From Hemileia vastatrix (taxonomy: Eukaryota; Basidiomycota; Pucciniomycetes; Pucciniales; Zaghouaniaceae), in the NCBI GenBank assembly GCA_030280995.1, contig JASXTE010000014.1, forward strand, positions 5,532,156-5,596,155: DNA of 64,000 nt, read 5' to 3'. The notes beneath the pieces were generated by a model, which searched no databases, was not told the DNA's origin, and saw only the letters and a list, made by a program, of their open reading frames with translations. Made by a program: the position numbers and the translations under genes. Below are positions 31,954 to 43,484 of the stretch, piece by piece (positions within the stretch are counted from its first letter, which is position 1; each line of letters opens with the position of its first letter).

Positions 31954-33397
31954 TTTTTAAGAAAAAATGGTCCCACAAAAGGATCTTTAGATTTGTTGCT
32001 TCCTTTTAGATTGAAATGGAGAGTAGATATCAGCACTTCATCACCCTTGTTAAATGTGTATTCTTTTTGGGATTTATCCCTTATTTTCTTTTCATATTCA
32101 AATGCCTTATCAATACAGCTTTGAGCATGTTTTCTGCATAGCTGTTGCATTTGCATAAAAGATATTAGACTAGGATGTAGTTCCAATTTAGGTAATTTAT
32201 TTTTGAGAATTTGAGCAGGAGTGTCTGGGACATAACCTAACCAAAGCTCAAAAGGCTTTTTCTCAGTGACAGAATGAACAGTGCTATTATATGCAAATTT
32301 TTAAAACCAGGCAAAAGAGTGACCCAGTAATGAGTATATCTGTAATTGTCTTTATATTCTAATACAAAGGCACAATAGCTTCTAATCATATCTTCCATAG
32401 TTTGAATCATTCTTTCAGCTAGACCATCAGTCTGAGGATGGTGAGCTGTAGAAAATTTTAACTCACAGCCACAAATATCTATCAAAGATGTCCGAAATTC
32501 AGATGTATATTTTGGGTCTCTATCAGAGATAATGGATTTTTGAAATCTGACAGTGTTAAACATGTAAGACCACAATAAGAAATCTAATTCTTTTGTGGAG
32601 ACATCTTTTTGGGTTGGAATAAATTTTTACATTTTGGTTAATCTATCCACTATTACCCAACAAGAGTTATAACAGTCTTTCCCTACTACAGAAAGACCAG
32701 TAACAAAATCCATGTTAATTAATTTCCAAGGAGCATCATGTGCTTCAATATGTTGCAACAATCCTGCTCTTTTACCTGTCAATCTTTTAAATTTTTGACA
32801 ATAATCACAAGGTTCAACATAAAATTTAGTGTCTTCAGACATATTAGTCCACCAAGCAGTGTTTTTAATTTTGATAATGGTTTTCTCTAGATCAAAATTT
32901 CCTGCTAATATGTCATCATGACAAAGTTTTAAGATGGTTTCTTTCATGGAAGGAGGGTTAACAATAGCATTGGTCAGTTTTCTCCTGTAATAAATATAAC
33001 CATCTTCAATAGAAAACTTTCCCTTACTCAAAGCACTCTGGTACTTTGGAGGAAGAGTTTATATCAATGCTTGAATAGAAGCATTCTTTGGATCATTCAA
33101 GATTGTAACCAATTTATTTAAATCAAAATCTTCATCATATGAATCCAGAATTAATTGTAACAGTTCTTCTTCCATATCAACAATGTATATCCCATGTATA
33201 TGTACTGTATCATCATCAGGTACATAGGCTGGATTGGATACATCATTTGGAAGAGGTAATTTGAGCAACATATCAACATTTGAATGAACATTTCCAGCAC
33301 TGTGAATAATAGTCATTATACCTCTGTATTCTTGAACAGCTAGTTTCCACCTAAAAATATGTCTATTTGGTGTTTTTAAGTTTAAGAGGTATTTCAC
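31932..33397 (-). pseudogene. Integrase of E2, several frames
   Basis: Pieces at 33397-33059 (RNase H tail, NVHSNVDML), 33031-32627 (zinc domain and first Asp), 32575-32237 (IISDRDPKYTSEF, DGLAERMIQ) and 32186-31932 (GDEVLIS GPY/F part). The second zinc-binding His is Asn (AGNFDLEK), while the C-x2-C pair CDYC is intact, the reverse of E1. Stops and small indels separate the pieces. Confidence 0.8.
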
Positions 33398-33436
33398 AGC
33401 ACTGAAATCAGTAACTAATTCAAACTTTTGATCATC

Positions 33437-34785
33437 TCAATAATAATGAAGCTTTTCTAAAGCCCATACAACTGCTAAGAACTCTAATTGAGTGGTACAA
33501 TACTTCAATTCATTTTTTCTTAAGGTTCTTGAAATATAACAAATTACTACTTCTGAAACTTTTTCATTAATAATTTGTTTTTGATGTAGAGCAGCACCAA
33601 GTCCAATAAAACTTGCATCCATATAAAGAAAAAAAGGCTTATTAAAATCTGGAAGGGCAAGGATTGAAGATGACATTAAATATTTCTTTAATGTATCAAA
33701 AGCTCTTTGAGTATCCTCATTCCATATATAAGTTACATCTTTTCTTTTTATTTTAGTAAGTCGTAAGGCTATGACTTGATAATTTTTTATGTATTGTCTA
33801 TAGTAGCCACACATTCCCAAAAACCTCTGTATTTCTTTTAAAGAAGTTGGTGCTGACACATTTTGGATAACAGCAACTTTTCCTTGGTCTACACATATCT
33901 GTAAGCCAGAAACTACATGACCCAGGACTTTCAAGGATTGAAACCCAAATTTACACTTTTTCAAGCACAAGGTCATATTGATTTCATCCATTTTTTGAAA
34001 AACTCTATTCAAGTGAACCATATGTTCATCAAAGGTTTTAGAAAAAATTATGATATCATTGATATACACCATGAGCCATCCTTCAATGATTTCCTGATGG
34101 AAAGTGTTATCCATGACTTTTTGGAAAACTGAAGGGGCATTTTTGGGGCCAAATGGCATTCTAATATACTTATATATTCCCATATGAGTAGCAATAAGTA
34201 AAAAATTCTGAGAATTTTTCTCAACGGGTATTTGATGATAACCTTTATTACCATCCAGACAACTAATAAATTTTGCACCTTGCAAGGTAGCATGTATTGA
34301 ACTAATTCTGGGTAAAGAATAAATATCATCAACAGTATAAGTTTTTAATACTCTATAATCCCCACATAATCTAGCCTTATCTTTTTCATAAGAAATCAAA
34401 ACTGGGAGATGACACAATATTTTGGGGTGACATCAACCTTCTCAATGATATTCATTTTTAATAAGGTGAAAATATTATCTTCAATATCAATTCCCTTTTT
34501 TGGAGAAGCAGGATATGGTTTTTTCTTAAGACTAGGAAGAATATCACTCAAGTTACAGGATAAAGTAATTTTCATTTCATTCTTAACAACTCCTAAGACA
34601 TGAGAACCATGAGCAAAAGCCATTTGGAAAGATGCAATTAAGGATACTATTAAATCTTTTTGATCAACAGTTAATTGATCACCAAATGAAGCGGTTTCAA
34701 TCTCAGACAATAATACATCCATTTCCTCTGTTTGTCTGCCTTTAAATTGGATCAAAGAGTGACAAGATTTTAATAAGGTTTCCAA
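33437..34785 (-). pseudogene. Reverse transcriptase and RNase H of E2
   Basis: The N-terminal part (34785-34396, protease tail and RT start) and a 326-codon body (34417-33437) are offset by a 1-base deletion in a G run. The body has GDYRVLKTYTVDDIYSLP, MPFGPKNAPSVFQ and VYINDIIIFSKT. The second catalytic Asp of YIDD is Asn, which should abolish polymerase activity. RNase H reads LYMDASFIGLGAALHQ. Confidence 0.85.
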
Positions 34786-35440
34786 TGCAATTTTAGAATC
34801 TTTCTAGTCACTGGTTAAATTATCACCAAAAAAAGTAGTGTTTTTTTCATATAATAAGTTAACCATTTCTTCTGTTTATCTACCTTTATATTGAATCAAT
34901 GAGTTACAATATTTTAACAGATGTGCAGAAGGTTTTTTAGAAAAATAAATTTTAAATATCCTTTTTCCATTCATTCCCAAGGTAAAACAATTGTTTTCAG
35001 GATCCAACTTAATGCCAAACATGGTTAAAATGACATTTCCCATGATAAACCGATTGCTTAAATTGTCATTTTTCATCACAACCAATTCACAAATATCTCT
35101 GACAGAACCACCATTATATTTAAAGAATACAGTGGTTTTGTATTTGCCAATGGGACATAACACAGAACCATAACCTTATCATTTTTCAGATGTTATATGT
35201 AAGAATATCCATTGATAATCCTTATCCACGGAAGGCAGTGATTTTTCAGACACTACACTTCCTTAAGCACCAGAGTCAAGAATAACTTCAAAATTTTTAC
35301 CATTTATTATAACTGGTGCTCTCAAAGGTGTTTTAAAAATAGATCTGTCAGTAATATCTCTGATTACTTCATCATTTTCTACAGAAGACAATTCAATATC
35401 ATAATTATCAGACCAATTATCTAAATATGGATATCATTTT
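34786..35440 (-). pseudogene. Protease region of E2
   Basis: The active-site text VILDSGA is intact near 35265 but followed at once by a TAA. The downstream part (35163-34876) has GKYKTTVFFKYNGG and NNCFTLGMNGKR as in E1. The frame changes relative to gag. Confidence 0.65.
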
Positions 35441-36716
35441 CTAAAACAAGAACTTCTTGGGAAGACTCATGGTCATAAGATATATTGCTATTACAGTCAA
35501 TGGAAGAATCATCAAGATCATCTTGAGTATTTTCAGATTCCTCAGTTTGTTAAACAAGATGCTTTTTCTTCTTACAAATATGTCCTTTCTGTCATGGTTT
35601 GTTACATTTAAAACAAGTTTTTGTTGCATATTTCTTTGGTGCAAGTGGGGCAGAAGGTCTACCAGTTTTGTCTGGAAGTTTTATAAAAGGCTTTTGCTGG
35701 TCATGATAAGATTTATCAGGATAATTTCTTGGTTCATATCTATGGTTGAGCAGTACTTAATTACAGATATTAATGAAAGAAGAGTGTTCCCTCACATGCT
35801 CAGCTCTAGCCACAATAAAATCTCTAAGAGAATTTGGTAATTTATATAAAATTTTATCTCTCCAAATATCATAATCCATCTTTGGATCAATTTCTCTCAG
35901 GATTTTTGTTGATTTCATAAGAAAAAAAATGGGTTTAACAACAGAGGAGGACACATATTTTGAATTTTCATACAATCTTTGTTGATCCAACCTGAATTTT
36001 GAACCACCAAACTGATTCTAAATCAAAGTTTTTTATTCATTCCATGTATAATGGTTGTTATCTAACAAAACAGATTCATACCACATCAAGGCTACATAGG
36101 AGAATAAAGAAATTAACTTAGAAACAATTTCCTCTTCTGTAAATTTATATGATCTCTTTAAATTATCAATTCTTTGGATAAAGTGTTTCCAATCAGATGA
36201 AGAGTCACCATCAAAGGTAGGATATTGGTCCAGCTTAGGCCAATTTTTATTACTGCCAGGATGGTCAGTTTTATGGTTTGAACTACTCGATGTTATCAAT
36301 TCTTGAAGTCTTGAAAGGTGTTCAGATATTTCATTATTCACAGAGGTAGATGGCTCATTGTGAGTATCAAATTCTTTTTTATTTGATGCAACAGATCTCA
36401 TAGACCAATTTTCAGCTGGCATAATTGGTAAATTACAAGGGAGAGTAGAAACACCATGTTCAGGCTGTTTATTTTTACAATTAACAGCAGTTTTCAGAAT
36501 ATTTCTCAACTCATCACAATAGTCATTATGAAAAACCTGTAATTCAGAAAAAAAATTCTCAAGATCAGACAATTTATCTCTTAAATCAGGAATATAAGAT
36601 AGTTGATTATTAATCCTAGCAATAGATAGAAATTTTCTGTCTTCTTCTACTGAGCATTTATTACTCAAATTCTGGAAATCAATTTTCAATTTTCTCAATT
36701 CACTACACAGAAGCAT
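35441..36716 (-). pseudogene. gag: Gag capsid and zinc knuckle of E2
   Basis: 36716-36033 (227 codons) has coiled-coil text, then NWPKLDQYPTFDGDSSSDW and WYESVLLDNNHYTWNE. After two stops the capsid end continues at 35990-35757. The knuckle at 35574-35615 has the same Cys/His spacing as E1, but its Trp codon is TGA. E2 keeps Lys (AAG) after NWP where E1 and E5 have TAG. Confidence 0.75.
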
Positions 36717-36905
36717 ATTTTCATTTCTTAAAGAAGTATTTTCATCAAGAAGAGGCTTCAGATAATTAATAACTTTATGTAGATGATTTTATTTACCTGA
36801 GAGTGATCTGTTATCACTTTTAATAGACTTTTGCTGAGAAAGGACATTATTTAATGTGTCATTTAACTTGAAATAAGCTGTGTCCTGAACAGAAGAACTC
36901 ACTTT

Positions 36906-37931
36906 TCAATGTAAAGGTAAATTATTTAATCTATCATTCTCATGTTTTAACAAATCTTTTAAAAGATTGTATTTGATAACACTAAAATCAGGAGAGTCTT
37001 TCAATATTTCTTCAGAAGTTTTTTCAAGTAAAACATAAATTTCAGGAGCAACAGAATCATTCTTTATTTCAAGAGAAGGATTAACTAAAGAAGTAGAGGT
37101 TAAATGTAATGGCTCATCAAAAGAAAGTTTACTCATAACATCATTAGGGCTACTAGTTACTGGAAGCTGCCTTTTAATAGGCTTAACTGTTCTTTCACCA
37201 TTCTCAATAAGATTACCTGTAGTAGAAGGCTTATTAGAGTATACTCCAAAATGCTTATCAACCAAACTACTCACCATGGCAGAGGAGGAAGCTTCCCCTG
37301 GGTTTGATACTGGATTTGGGCCTTCTTTCTCTTGCTTTGATGGTAAGAATGAGGAGGAGGATGGAAATTGGGTGTTCTGGATGGGCCAGTCTGATGAGCA
37401 GGAGGATGTTGCACATTCTGATGATAGTGGCTCATGAGATAATCCCATTTCCATTGTTCCACTTCCAGAGTATTTTGGTTTTTCTGGAAGGAAGTGGGAG
37501 TTTGAGGGGGCTGAAACTGAGACTGAGTTGATGAAATGAGAGGAAGTTGACCCTGCTTTTAAGATAGAAGCTCCTGCATCTGGGACCAAAGGTTTTCCAC
37601 TCTTGCCTTGTATTTCATACTTTCTGCTCTCAGCTCCTTTACGTGGCTGGACAAATTGTTGACTTGCTGGTTTAGAGGAATCTTTTTTATTTTTATACCT
37701 CTTATAGGATTTTCCTGATTGACCAGAGGTTTGACTTCTTTCTGCATAGTTTAATGAGGGGGGCTTGCCACTTTGCCTGAAATTTCTACGTCTTGAAGGG
37801 TATGAAGTTTGGTTTTCAGCTGAAGATTTCTTGTAAGTTAATTTTAAAGAACCTAAAGATTCATTATCAAAATCCACTTTAATTTCATCCACATGCAAGT
37901 TATCCATGCTATCAGTCAATTTCCTAGACAT
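36906..37931 (-). CDS. gag: Gag N-terminal region of E2 (341 codons)
   Basis: Homologue of E1 7957-6548, starting MSRKLTDSMDNLHVDEIKVD. It shares WPI-NTQFPS, RQEKEGP-like and GERTVKP-KRQLPVTSSP text, then ends at a stop after the start of the helical region. The overlapping +1 frame (37271-37747) is better conserved with E1 than this frame over the same bases. Confidence 0.65.
   Translation of the reverse strand: MSRKLTDSMDNLHVDEIKVDFDNESLGSLKLTYKKSSAENQTSYPSRRRNFRQSGKPPSLNYAERSQTSGQSGKSYKRYKNKKDSSKPASQQFVQPRKGAESRKYEIQGKSGKPLVPDAGASILKAGSTSSHFINSVSVSAPSNSHFLPEKPKYSGSGTMEMGLSHEPLSSECATSSCSSDWPIQNTQFPSSSSFLPSKQEKEGPNPVSNPGEASSSAMVSSLVDKHFGVYSNKPSTTGNLIENGERTVKPIKRQLPVTSSPNDVMSKLSFDEPLHLTSTSLVNPSLEIKNDSVAPEIYVLLEKTSEEILKDSPDFSVIKYNLLKDLLKHENDRLNNLPLH
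37217..37274 (-). other. Candidate 58-nt intron in E2 gag
   Basis: GTGAGTAGTTTGG ... CTCTAATAAG ... CTACTACAG, the same length and position as in E1. The same caveat applies: it is also open in the long Gag frame. Confidence 0.4.
37271..37747 (-). pseudogene. Overlapping +1-frame ORF of E2 (WKWD protein)
   Basis: Reads KKIPLNQQVNNLSSHVKELR, one stop after QMQELLS, then WKWDYLMSHYHQNVQHPP, PSRTPNFHPPPH and ends PLPW. This is the E1 arrangement with one internal stop. Confidence 0.55.
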
Positions 37932-38506
37932 GTAAGTGGGAAAATAAATTTTATATAATTCCTTTAAACAAATAAATATTTCAGCTTAGAAGACAAAAAT
38001 ATATTTTTATATTAAAATACTATTTTAAAATAAATACAATTATTCAAATTTAAAGTATTATTTAATATAATTAAAGAAAATTATATTTGATTTAAATAAA
38101 TTATTGGGACTTAAAAAATAAAGGTTTATTGTCAACCAACAATAATAATACCAGAATTAATATGGCAGTTACTTGGACTAAGTACAGAGTACTACTATAT
38201 TCAATCAAAATCAACAAATTAATAATAATAAAAATTAAATTAATAATTCAAATATTATAATTAAATTTGTGAAATCTTCTAGGACTAAGAGTTATTAACA
38301 CTCTATTATAGTCAACTAGGAAAAAAAATTAAAATTTAATGGAACACTTACACTCAGTGAGTCAGCTTTAAGCCACAATCACTGTTATTGCAATAAAAAA
38401 TTTAATCTAAGAGTTGATAGGAGCAAAGGTTGACTTAGGGTAGTGATTGTTAAATCACCTACAAAATATATAACTTTTAAAAATATATAAACTTTAATTT
38501 AAGTTC
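37932..38506 (-). other. Leader of E2, gag-proximal part
   Basis: AT-rich leader homologous to E1 8000-8530. It is cut by E3 at CCCAG (38507-38511); its remainder, including the primer site (TGGGGATCTTTC near 47021-47032), lies at 46918-47034. No coding frame. Confidence 0.7.
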
Positions 38507-38511
38507 CCCAG

Positions 38512-39314
38512 TGTCACACGCCACGTGACACTCGAGGCAAAAGTAGCTCATTAAATCAATACTAAAGGGTTCAAATCCATACTTGAAGCGCAGAAAGCAA
38601 CTCTCCATAGCAACTGCGACTTTCCTTTGTGTACTCACTATTCAATCGCGCTAGCCTAAAACTCTAAATCTAAATTAGTCAATCTCTCAATAGTGTGTCT
38701 TAGTCTTTTTCCCAATAAGCGACACACAGCGCAATAGTTAATATAATAGTACATTAAAAGGTTTATTAAATGTCTGTGGGTTATTAAGGGGTAGTGAGCA
38801 TGGACGGAATGGTTAGTGAAGGATTAAGGGGTTAACGGATGTTAGTGAGGAGGGTCCAGGTGTAACGGATATATTTTAAATGGTTTGTGGTGTGCGGAAT
38901 AGTGGATGAGTATGAGGTCAATGCGAGGAGGAGTAAAGGATATAAAAGGGGCTGGGTTTTTGGTTTGACATTCCTTAGAATTAAATTATAAAACGTATTT
39001 ATAGTTAATAGTGATAAAACTCTATGTGAAAATCATTATTATTGTATCTTTCTTTATTTTCTTAATAGTCATATCTAAATCCTAAATCTTTGATTGTTGA
39101 GTTTCCAACCCTTCGTGAGATCTTAAGAATTTTAATATTACCGTTCAATTATATTAGAATCCTTCTCGAACATAACTCGAAGCAGTAGTTCTTCCTTCGA
39201 GTCATCTTCAAATCACTTCCTCAAACTATCCCTCTGTGCTTCGAAGAAGTATCTGAACCTTTTATCTCACTTGCAGGAACATCCTCGACCTTGTGCGTAG
39301 GTCGTCCGGTGACA
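38512..39314 (+). repeat. 5' LTR of E3 (803 bp)
   Basis: Begins TGTCAC, ends GGTGACA. TATAAAAG lies at 38941-38948. The likely RNA start region 38970-38977 precedes the self-priming stretch 38977-38990. Confidence 0.95.
38941..38948 (+). promoter_or_regulatory. TATA box in E3 5' LTR
   Basis: TATAAAAG, conserved at 46544-46551 in the other LTR, about 30-36 nt upstream of the expected transcript 5' end. Confidence 0.75.
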
Positions 39315-39315
39315 G

Positions 39316-39329
39316 TATAATTTAATTCT
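39316..39329 (+). other. Self-priming primer-binding site of E3
   Basis: TATAATTTAATTCT, two bases after the LTR, is the exact reverse complement of AGAATTAAATTATA at 38977-38990, just downstream of the TATA box. In Tf1-type elements the 5' end of the RNA folds back on this site and primes cDNA synthesis instead of a tRNA. Confidence 0.75.
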
Positions 39330-39391
39330 CCGTAGTTCTCATTCTTTGCACTACTACGTCCCTTTTCAGGTGTTTTCTCTAAATTCTTAAA

Positions 39392-40561
39392 ATGGCACAT
39401 GTTCAACGCACTCCTCCTACAGGCGCTACTACTAGAGCTCACGCCAGAGGCAGGCCAACAGCCACTAGGCCTGTTTCCCGCACTCACTCCTTGGAGCCAC
39501 TCTACCTTAGGGAACGGCAACATTCAGTCCAATTGGTAGAAGACATCCCACAAGATTTCGATGATCCTAGTAATAATGAAGGAGAGGATACAATGCACGA
39601 GGCACCATCCGCCCCTGCTAACCACCCTTCTGGTCAACCTTCAGAACCTGGACCATCCAATTCTCTGGAAGATTTCATGAGACTTTTCATGAAGAGCCTT
39701 TCAAATTCAACGTCTTCAGAGGGATCTAAATTCAAAACTCCTTCTATGAAATCTCCTGATAAATTTGATGGAGAACATCCAGACAGATTGCGACCCTTCT
39801 TGCAAACCTGCAAGCTCCTGTTCCATAATGACCCTCGAACCTTCAATAACGACCGATCGAAAGTTGTTTATGCTTCTTCATTCCTAGCCAGAAAAGCAGC
39901 AAGATGGTTCGAACCTTATCTTCTCATGCTCTCTTCAACCAAAACCCACTTACTTATTAATAACTGTGAAAAGTTTGAAGACCAACTCTTCACGTTTTTT
40001 GCTGACACTAATGAAACTGACAACGCAGAAATTGAACTTGATTTCCTTTTCATGAGTGATAATGGGAAAGCCTCTGAATATATCTCGAACTTCAGAGCGC
40101 TTCAAACTCAATTAGGTTGGAATGATGCTGCCCTTAAGTATCATTTCAAAAAAGGACTTCCTTCAAGGATTCTGGATCAGTTAAATCTTCATGGTCAGAA
40201 GATGACTACTTTAACAGATTAAATGGATTGAACCCTCAAACTTGACGGCGTTTACCAAGGACGACTTCAACATTGTCAATACGCCAACAAATCTCAAGGC
40301 TTAAATTACAAATCGGGACCTTCTTCCCACCCACGAACGACTCAATCCAAACCTATTAAGGGAAAGTACAAACCTCGACCGAAAATCTCGACCCCAGGCA
40401 TTATCAGTAAAGTACTGGATCCTAAAGGGGAACTTAAAGAAGCTGAGAGGAAGAGGCGAACAGATAATGGGTTATGTATGTATTGTGGGGGTAAGCACAA
40501 GCTGCAAGATTGTGTAAAGTTGAAGGAAAGAGAAGGTACTAGTTCGAAGCCAAAAAACTAG
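39392..40561 (+). pseudogene. gag: Gag of E3
   Basis: The first 276 codons (39392-40222) are open: a Pro/Ala/Arg-rich start, an acidic stretch, then capsid (KFDGEHPDRLRPFLQTCKLL, ARKAARWFEPYL, YISNFRALQTQLGWND). Stops at 40220-40222 and shortly after interrupt it. The nucleocapsid part continues to TAG near 40561, with a zinc knuckle at 40475-40513 (CMYCGGKHKLQDC). The knuckle is one residue short between the second Cys and His compared with CX2CX4HX4C. Confidence 0.8.
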
Positions 40562-40575
40562 TAGATAGTTTACTT

Positions 40576-40821
40576 GTGTGCAAAGCAAACTATCTTATAT
40601 CTCCCAGTGCACAGAACCTCCATGTCTTAAGGACTGGAGTTGCCTTAAACCGCTTGAGATTCATTCTTTTTAAGGAGGATATCCCCTCCAGTTGTCTTAT
40701 ATACTCTGAAGCTTCAATTTCTTTTGTCAGTTTATCTTTTTCCAAGAAGTTACAGCTGACATTTACAGATATCGATCGAAATCCAATTTATTTGGTCGAA
40801 TCAGAGGAACCCAAATATTAA
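40576..40821 (+). pseudogene. Protease region of E3, catalytic Asp lost
   Basis: Reads SSCLIYSEASISFVSLSF where retropepsins have L-I-D-S-G-A-S. The catalytic Asp is Tyr and the following Gly is Glu. A frame change separates it from the next segment (40891-41271, VLDAPRMDDTILGHYFLTHWN-like text of the protease C-terminus). Confidence 0.7.
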
Positions 40822-41165
40822 GTCAGTAAGAAAGTTTTATGGGTTTTCAACTTTCTGAATTTTCCCCCCTTTGAGTGGGAACTAACAGTCTTGGACGCCC
40901 CAAGGATGGACGATACCATTCTTGGCCATTACTTTTTAACGCATTGGAATCCTGAAATTGACTGGACATGGGGATTGATCACCCCACGGACTAAGTATAT
41001 TTCTAATTCTTCAATGCATGTCAATAGGGAGTTAAACAACCCGCCTGACAATGTCCTGCTAGAGGACAAACCTCTGCAAGATGACTTGCAAGCATCTGAT
41101 CTTTCTTTAAATGAGCAATTGGCTAACCCTTCTACCTTGATGACTTCACTTGAAGAGGATTTAAA

Positions 41166-41911
41166 TTGCCTCGAAGTAATCAAATTATGCTCTCTCAATT
41201 CTGGTCTTCCCTCAACAGATTCTTTGAAGATGATGAGGACAACCAAATCGACGTTGAAGCCATTAAATTGACTCTACCAGAAATCTATCATAATTTCCTT
41301 GATGTTTTTTCAATCCGCAAGGCCAATAAGTTACCACCTCATCGACCCTACGACCATCAGATAGAGTTAATAGGTCCAGTACCTCTGGCAGGTCCTGTCT
41401 ATTCTTTTTCGAAGGACAAATCTCAAGTTCCTCGAGACTACATTGCAGAGAATGTAGCCAAAGGTTTCATCAAAGCCAGTAAATCTCCAACCGGCTCCCC
41501 TGTCCTCTTTGTAAAAAAGAAGGATGGTAGTCTTAGGTTGTGTGTTGACTATAGAAAGGTCAACACAGTCACTAAGAAGAATGCATATCCTGTTCCTCCT
41601 ATGTCATTGCTTCTTACCCTTTTTAATGGTACTAATTTCTTTTCTAAAATTGATCTTAGAGGCGCTTACAATCTTATTTGCATTGTGGAAGGTCATGAAC
41701 CACTGACTGCAATGCGCACTAGATTTGGTAGTTTTGAATATTTAGTTATGCCTTTTGGATTGTGTAACGCACCATCTACTTTTCAAACTTTTGTCAATGA
41801 CATCTTTCAAGATGTTGTCGAACAATTTGTTGTCATCTATTTAGATGATATTTTAATTTTCTCGAAGACACTGGATGAACATATTCATCATGTTCGACAG
41901 GTTTTAAATTG
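41166..41911 (+). pseudogene. Reverse transcriptase of E3, N-terminal two thirds
   Basis: Has LPPHRPYDHQIEL, PVLFVKKKDGSLRLCVDYR, the KIDLRGAYN palm Asp, MPFGLCNAPSTFQ and YLDDILIFSKT, with catalytic Asp residues intact. It ends at a TGA (41909-41911) in the thumb; the same frame resumes at once. Confidence 0.88.
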
Positions 41912-41978
41912 ACTTCAAGATCATGGACTCTACGCCAAGCATAATAAATGCAAATTCCATCTTAAATCTATTTATTCT

Positions 41979-43484
41979 TTGGGTTTTACATTATCCACTG
42001 ATGGTTTAGTCATGGACAACAAAAAAGTTCAAAAGGTCCTGGAATGGCCTGAGCCCAAATCTGTTAAATCCCTCCAAGGATTTTTGGGTTTTGCAAATTT
42101 CTATAGAAGATTTATTAAAGATTACTCTAAAACTATTTCCAATCTTCCTTCTCTTCTTAGAAAAGATATTCCTTCTGTTTTTACTTCTACAGCGGGAAAG
42201 GAATTTGAAGCATTGAAGACGGCGTTCACCACAGCTCCAATTCTTCGACACTTTGATCCTACTGTTTCGACAATAGTCAAGACAGATGCGAGCAATTATG
42301 CTATCGCAGGGGTCATTTCTCAATTGAATCCGGAAACAAAACTGTTTCATCCTGTTGCTTTTGAGTCACGCAAACTCATTGCAGCAAAGTTAAATTATGA
42401 AATTCATGACAAAGAGCTTTTAGCTATTATTCACTGTCTTAAAAAATGGCCCTCTTTTCTTCTCAGCCTAGATAGTCCTTTTAAAATTTTAACAGACCAT
42501 AATGCTTTGAAATACTTTATGTCTTCCAAAGTGTTAACCAGGCGTCAAGCCAGGTGGGCTGAATTTCACTCTGAATTTATTTTTTCTATTTCCTATCGCC
42601 CAGGTAAGAACTGCATTGTCCCAGATATCTTGTCATGTTGGGACGACGTTTACCCACAGCGGGGTGACACATTAGCTGACAAAAATCAAGCAAATGTGAA
42701 ATCAATCTTCAATGAATCAATGTTAACGACTCATCAAATTAATTTGATGACAATTCAATTGTTTCAAAATCCACTATCCAACATCCTCGAAGCTCAGTTG
42801 AAGGACGATTATTGTTTAGGGTTAAAAGACAAAATACTCTCGAAGCAAGGGGCCAAAAGATTTAGTATTGAATCAGGTCTATTAGTCTTCGAAGGTAGAG
42901 TAGTCATACCCGACAACAATGAGATAAAATTATGGATTCTCAATAGTCGACATGATTCTCCATTAGCTTGTCATTTTGGGGTTGATAAAACCTACCAGGT
43001 AATAGCGAGGGATTTCTTCTGGCCAGGTATGACCAGGGAAATCAAGGCCTATATAAAAGCTTGTTACGAATGTAATAGGAATAAGGCTCCCCGTCACCAG
43101 AAGTATGGGTTGCTTCAACCACTTCCTATTCCCTCTAAACCTTGGGAATCTTTATTGATGGATTTTATTTCTCAACTTCCTCTTTCTAATAATTTTGATG
43201 CTATATTAGTAATAGTAGATAGATTCTCAAAAATGTCTATTTTCATTAAAACCACTACTACTGCTACTGCAGAAGATCTGTCAAAGTCGTTTCTAGAATA
43301 TGTATTTTCCAAACACGGCTTACCTAATGATATTATTTCAGATAGAGGCTCATTTTTTGTATCCACATTCTGGACTCAACTGTGTCAACAACTCAATATC
43401 ACGAGGAACCTCTCCACAGCCTATCATCACGAAACCGATGGGCAAACAGAAAGGGTCAACCAAATCCTCGAACAATACCTTTGA
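41979..43484 (+). CDS. RT thumb, RNase H and integrase core of E3 (501 codons)
   Basis: In frame with the upstream RT. It has the thumb (SLQGFLGFANFYRRFIKDYS), RNase H (IVKTDASNYAIAGVISQ, ELLAIIHCLKKW, TDHNALKYF), the integrase zinc module (ACHFGVDKTYQ ... ACYECNRNK) and the D,D-E core (MDFISQLPL, IISDRGSFF, TDGQTERVNQ). It ends at TGA at 43482-43484, where related elements usually have Arg; CGA to TGA is a single C-to-T change. The core residues all look intact. Confidence 0.88.
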   Translation: MGFTLSTDGLVMDNKKVQKVLEWPEPKSVKSLQGFLGFANFYRRFIKDYSKTISNLPSLLRKDIPSVFTSTAGKEFEALKTAFTTAPILRHFDPTVSTIVKTDASNYAIAGVISQLNPETKLFHPVAFESRKLIAAKLNYEIHDKELLAIIHCLKKWPSFLLSLDSPFKILTDHNALKYFMSSKVLTRRQARWAEFHSEFIFSISYRPGKNCIVPDILSCWDDVYPQRGDTLADKNQANVKSIFNESMLTTHQINLMTIQLFQNPLSNILEAQLKDDYCLGLKDKILSKQGAKRFSIESGLLVFEGRVVIPDNNEIKLWILNSRHDSPLACHFGVDKTYQVIARDFFWPGMTREIKAYIKACYECNRNKAPRHQKYGLLQPLPIPSKPWESLLMDFISQLPLSNNFDAILVIVDRFSKMSIFIKTTTTATAEDLSKSFLEYVFSKHGLPNDIISDRGSFFVSTFWTQLCQQLNITRNLSTAYHHETDGQTERVNQILEQYL

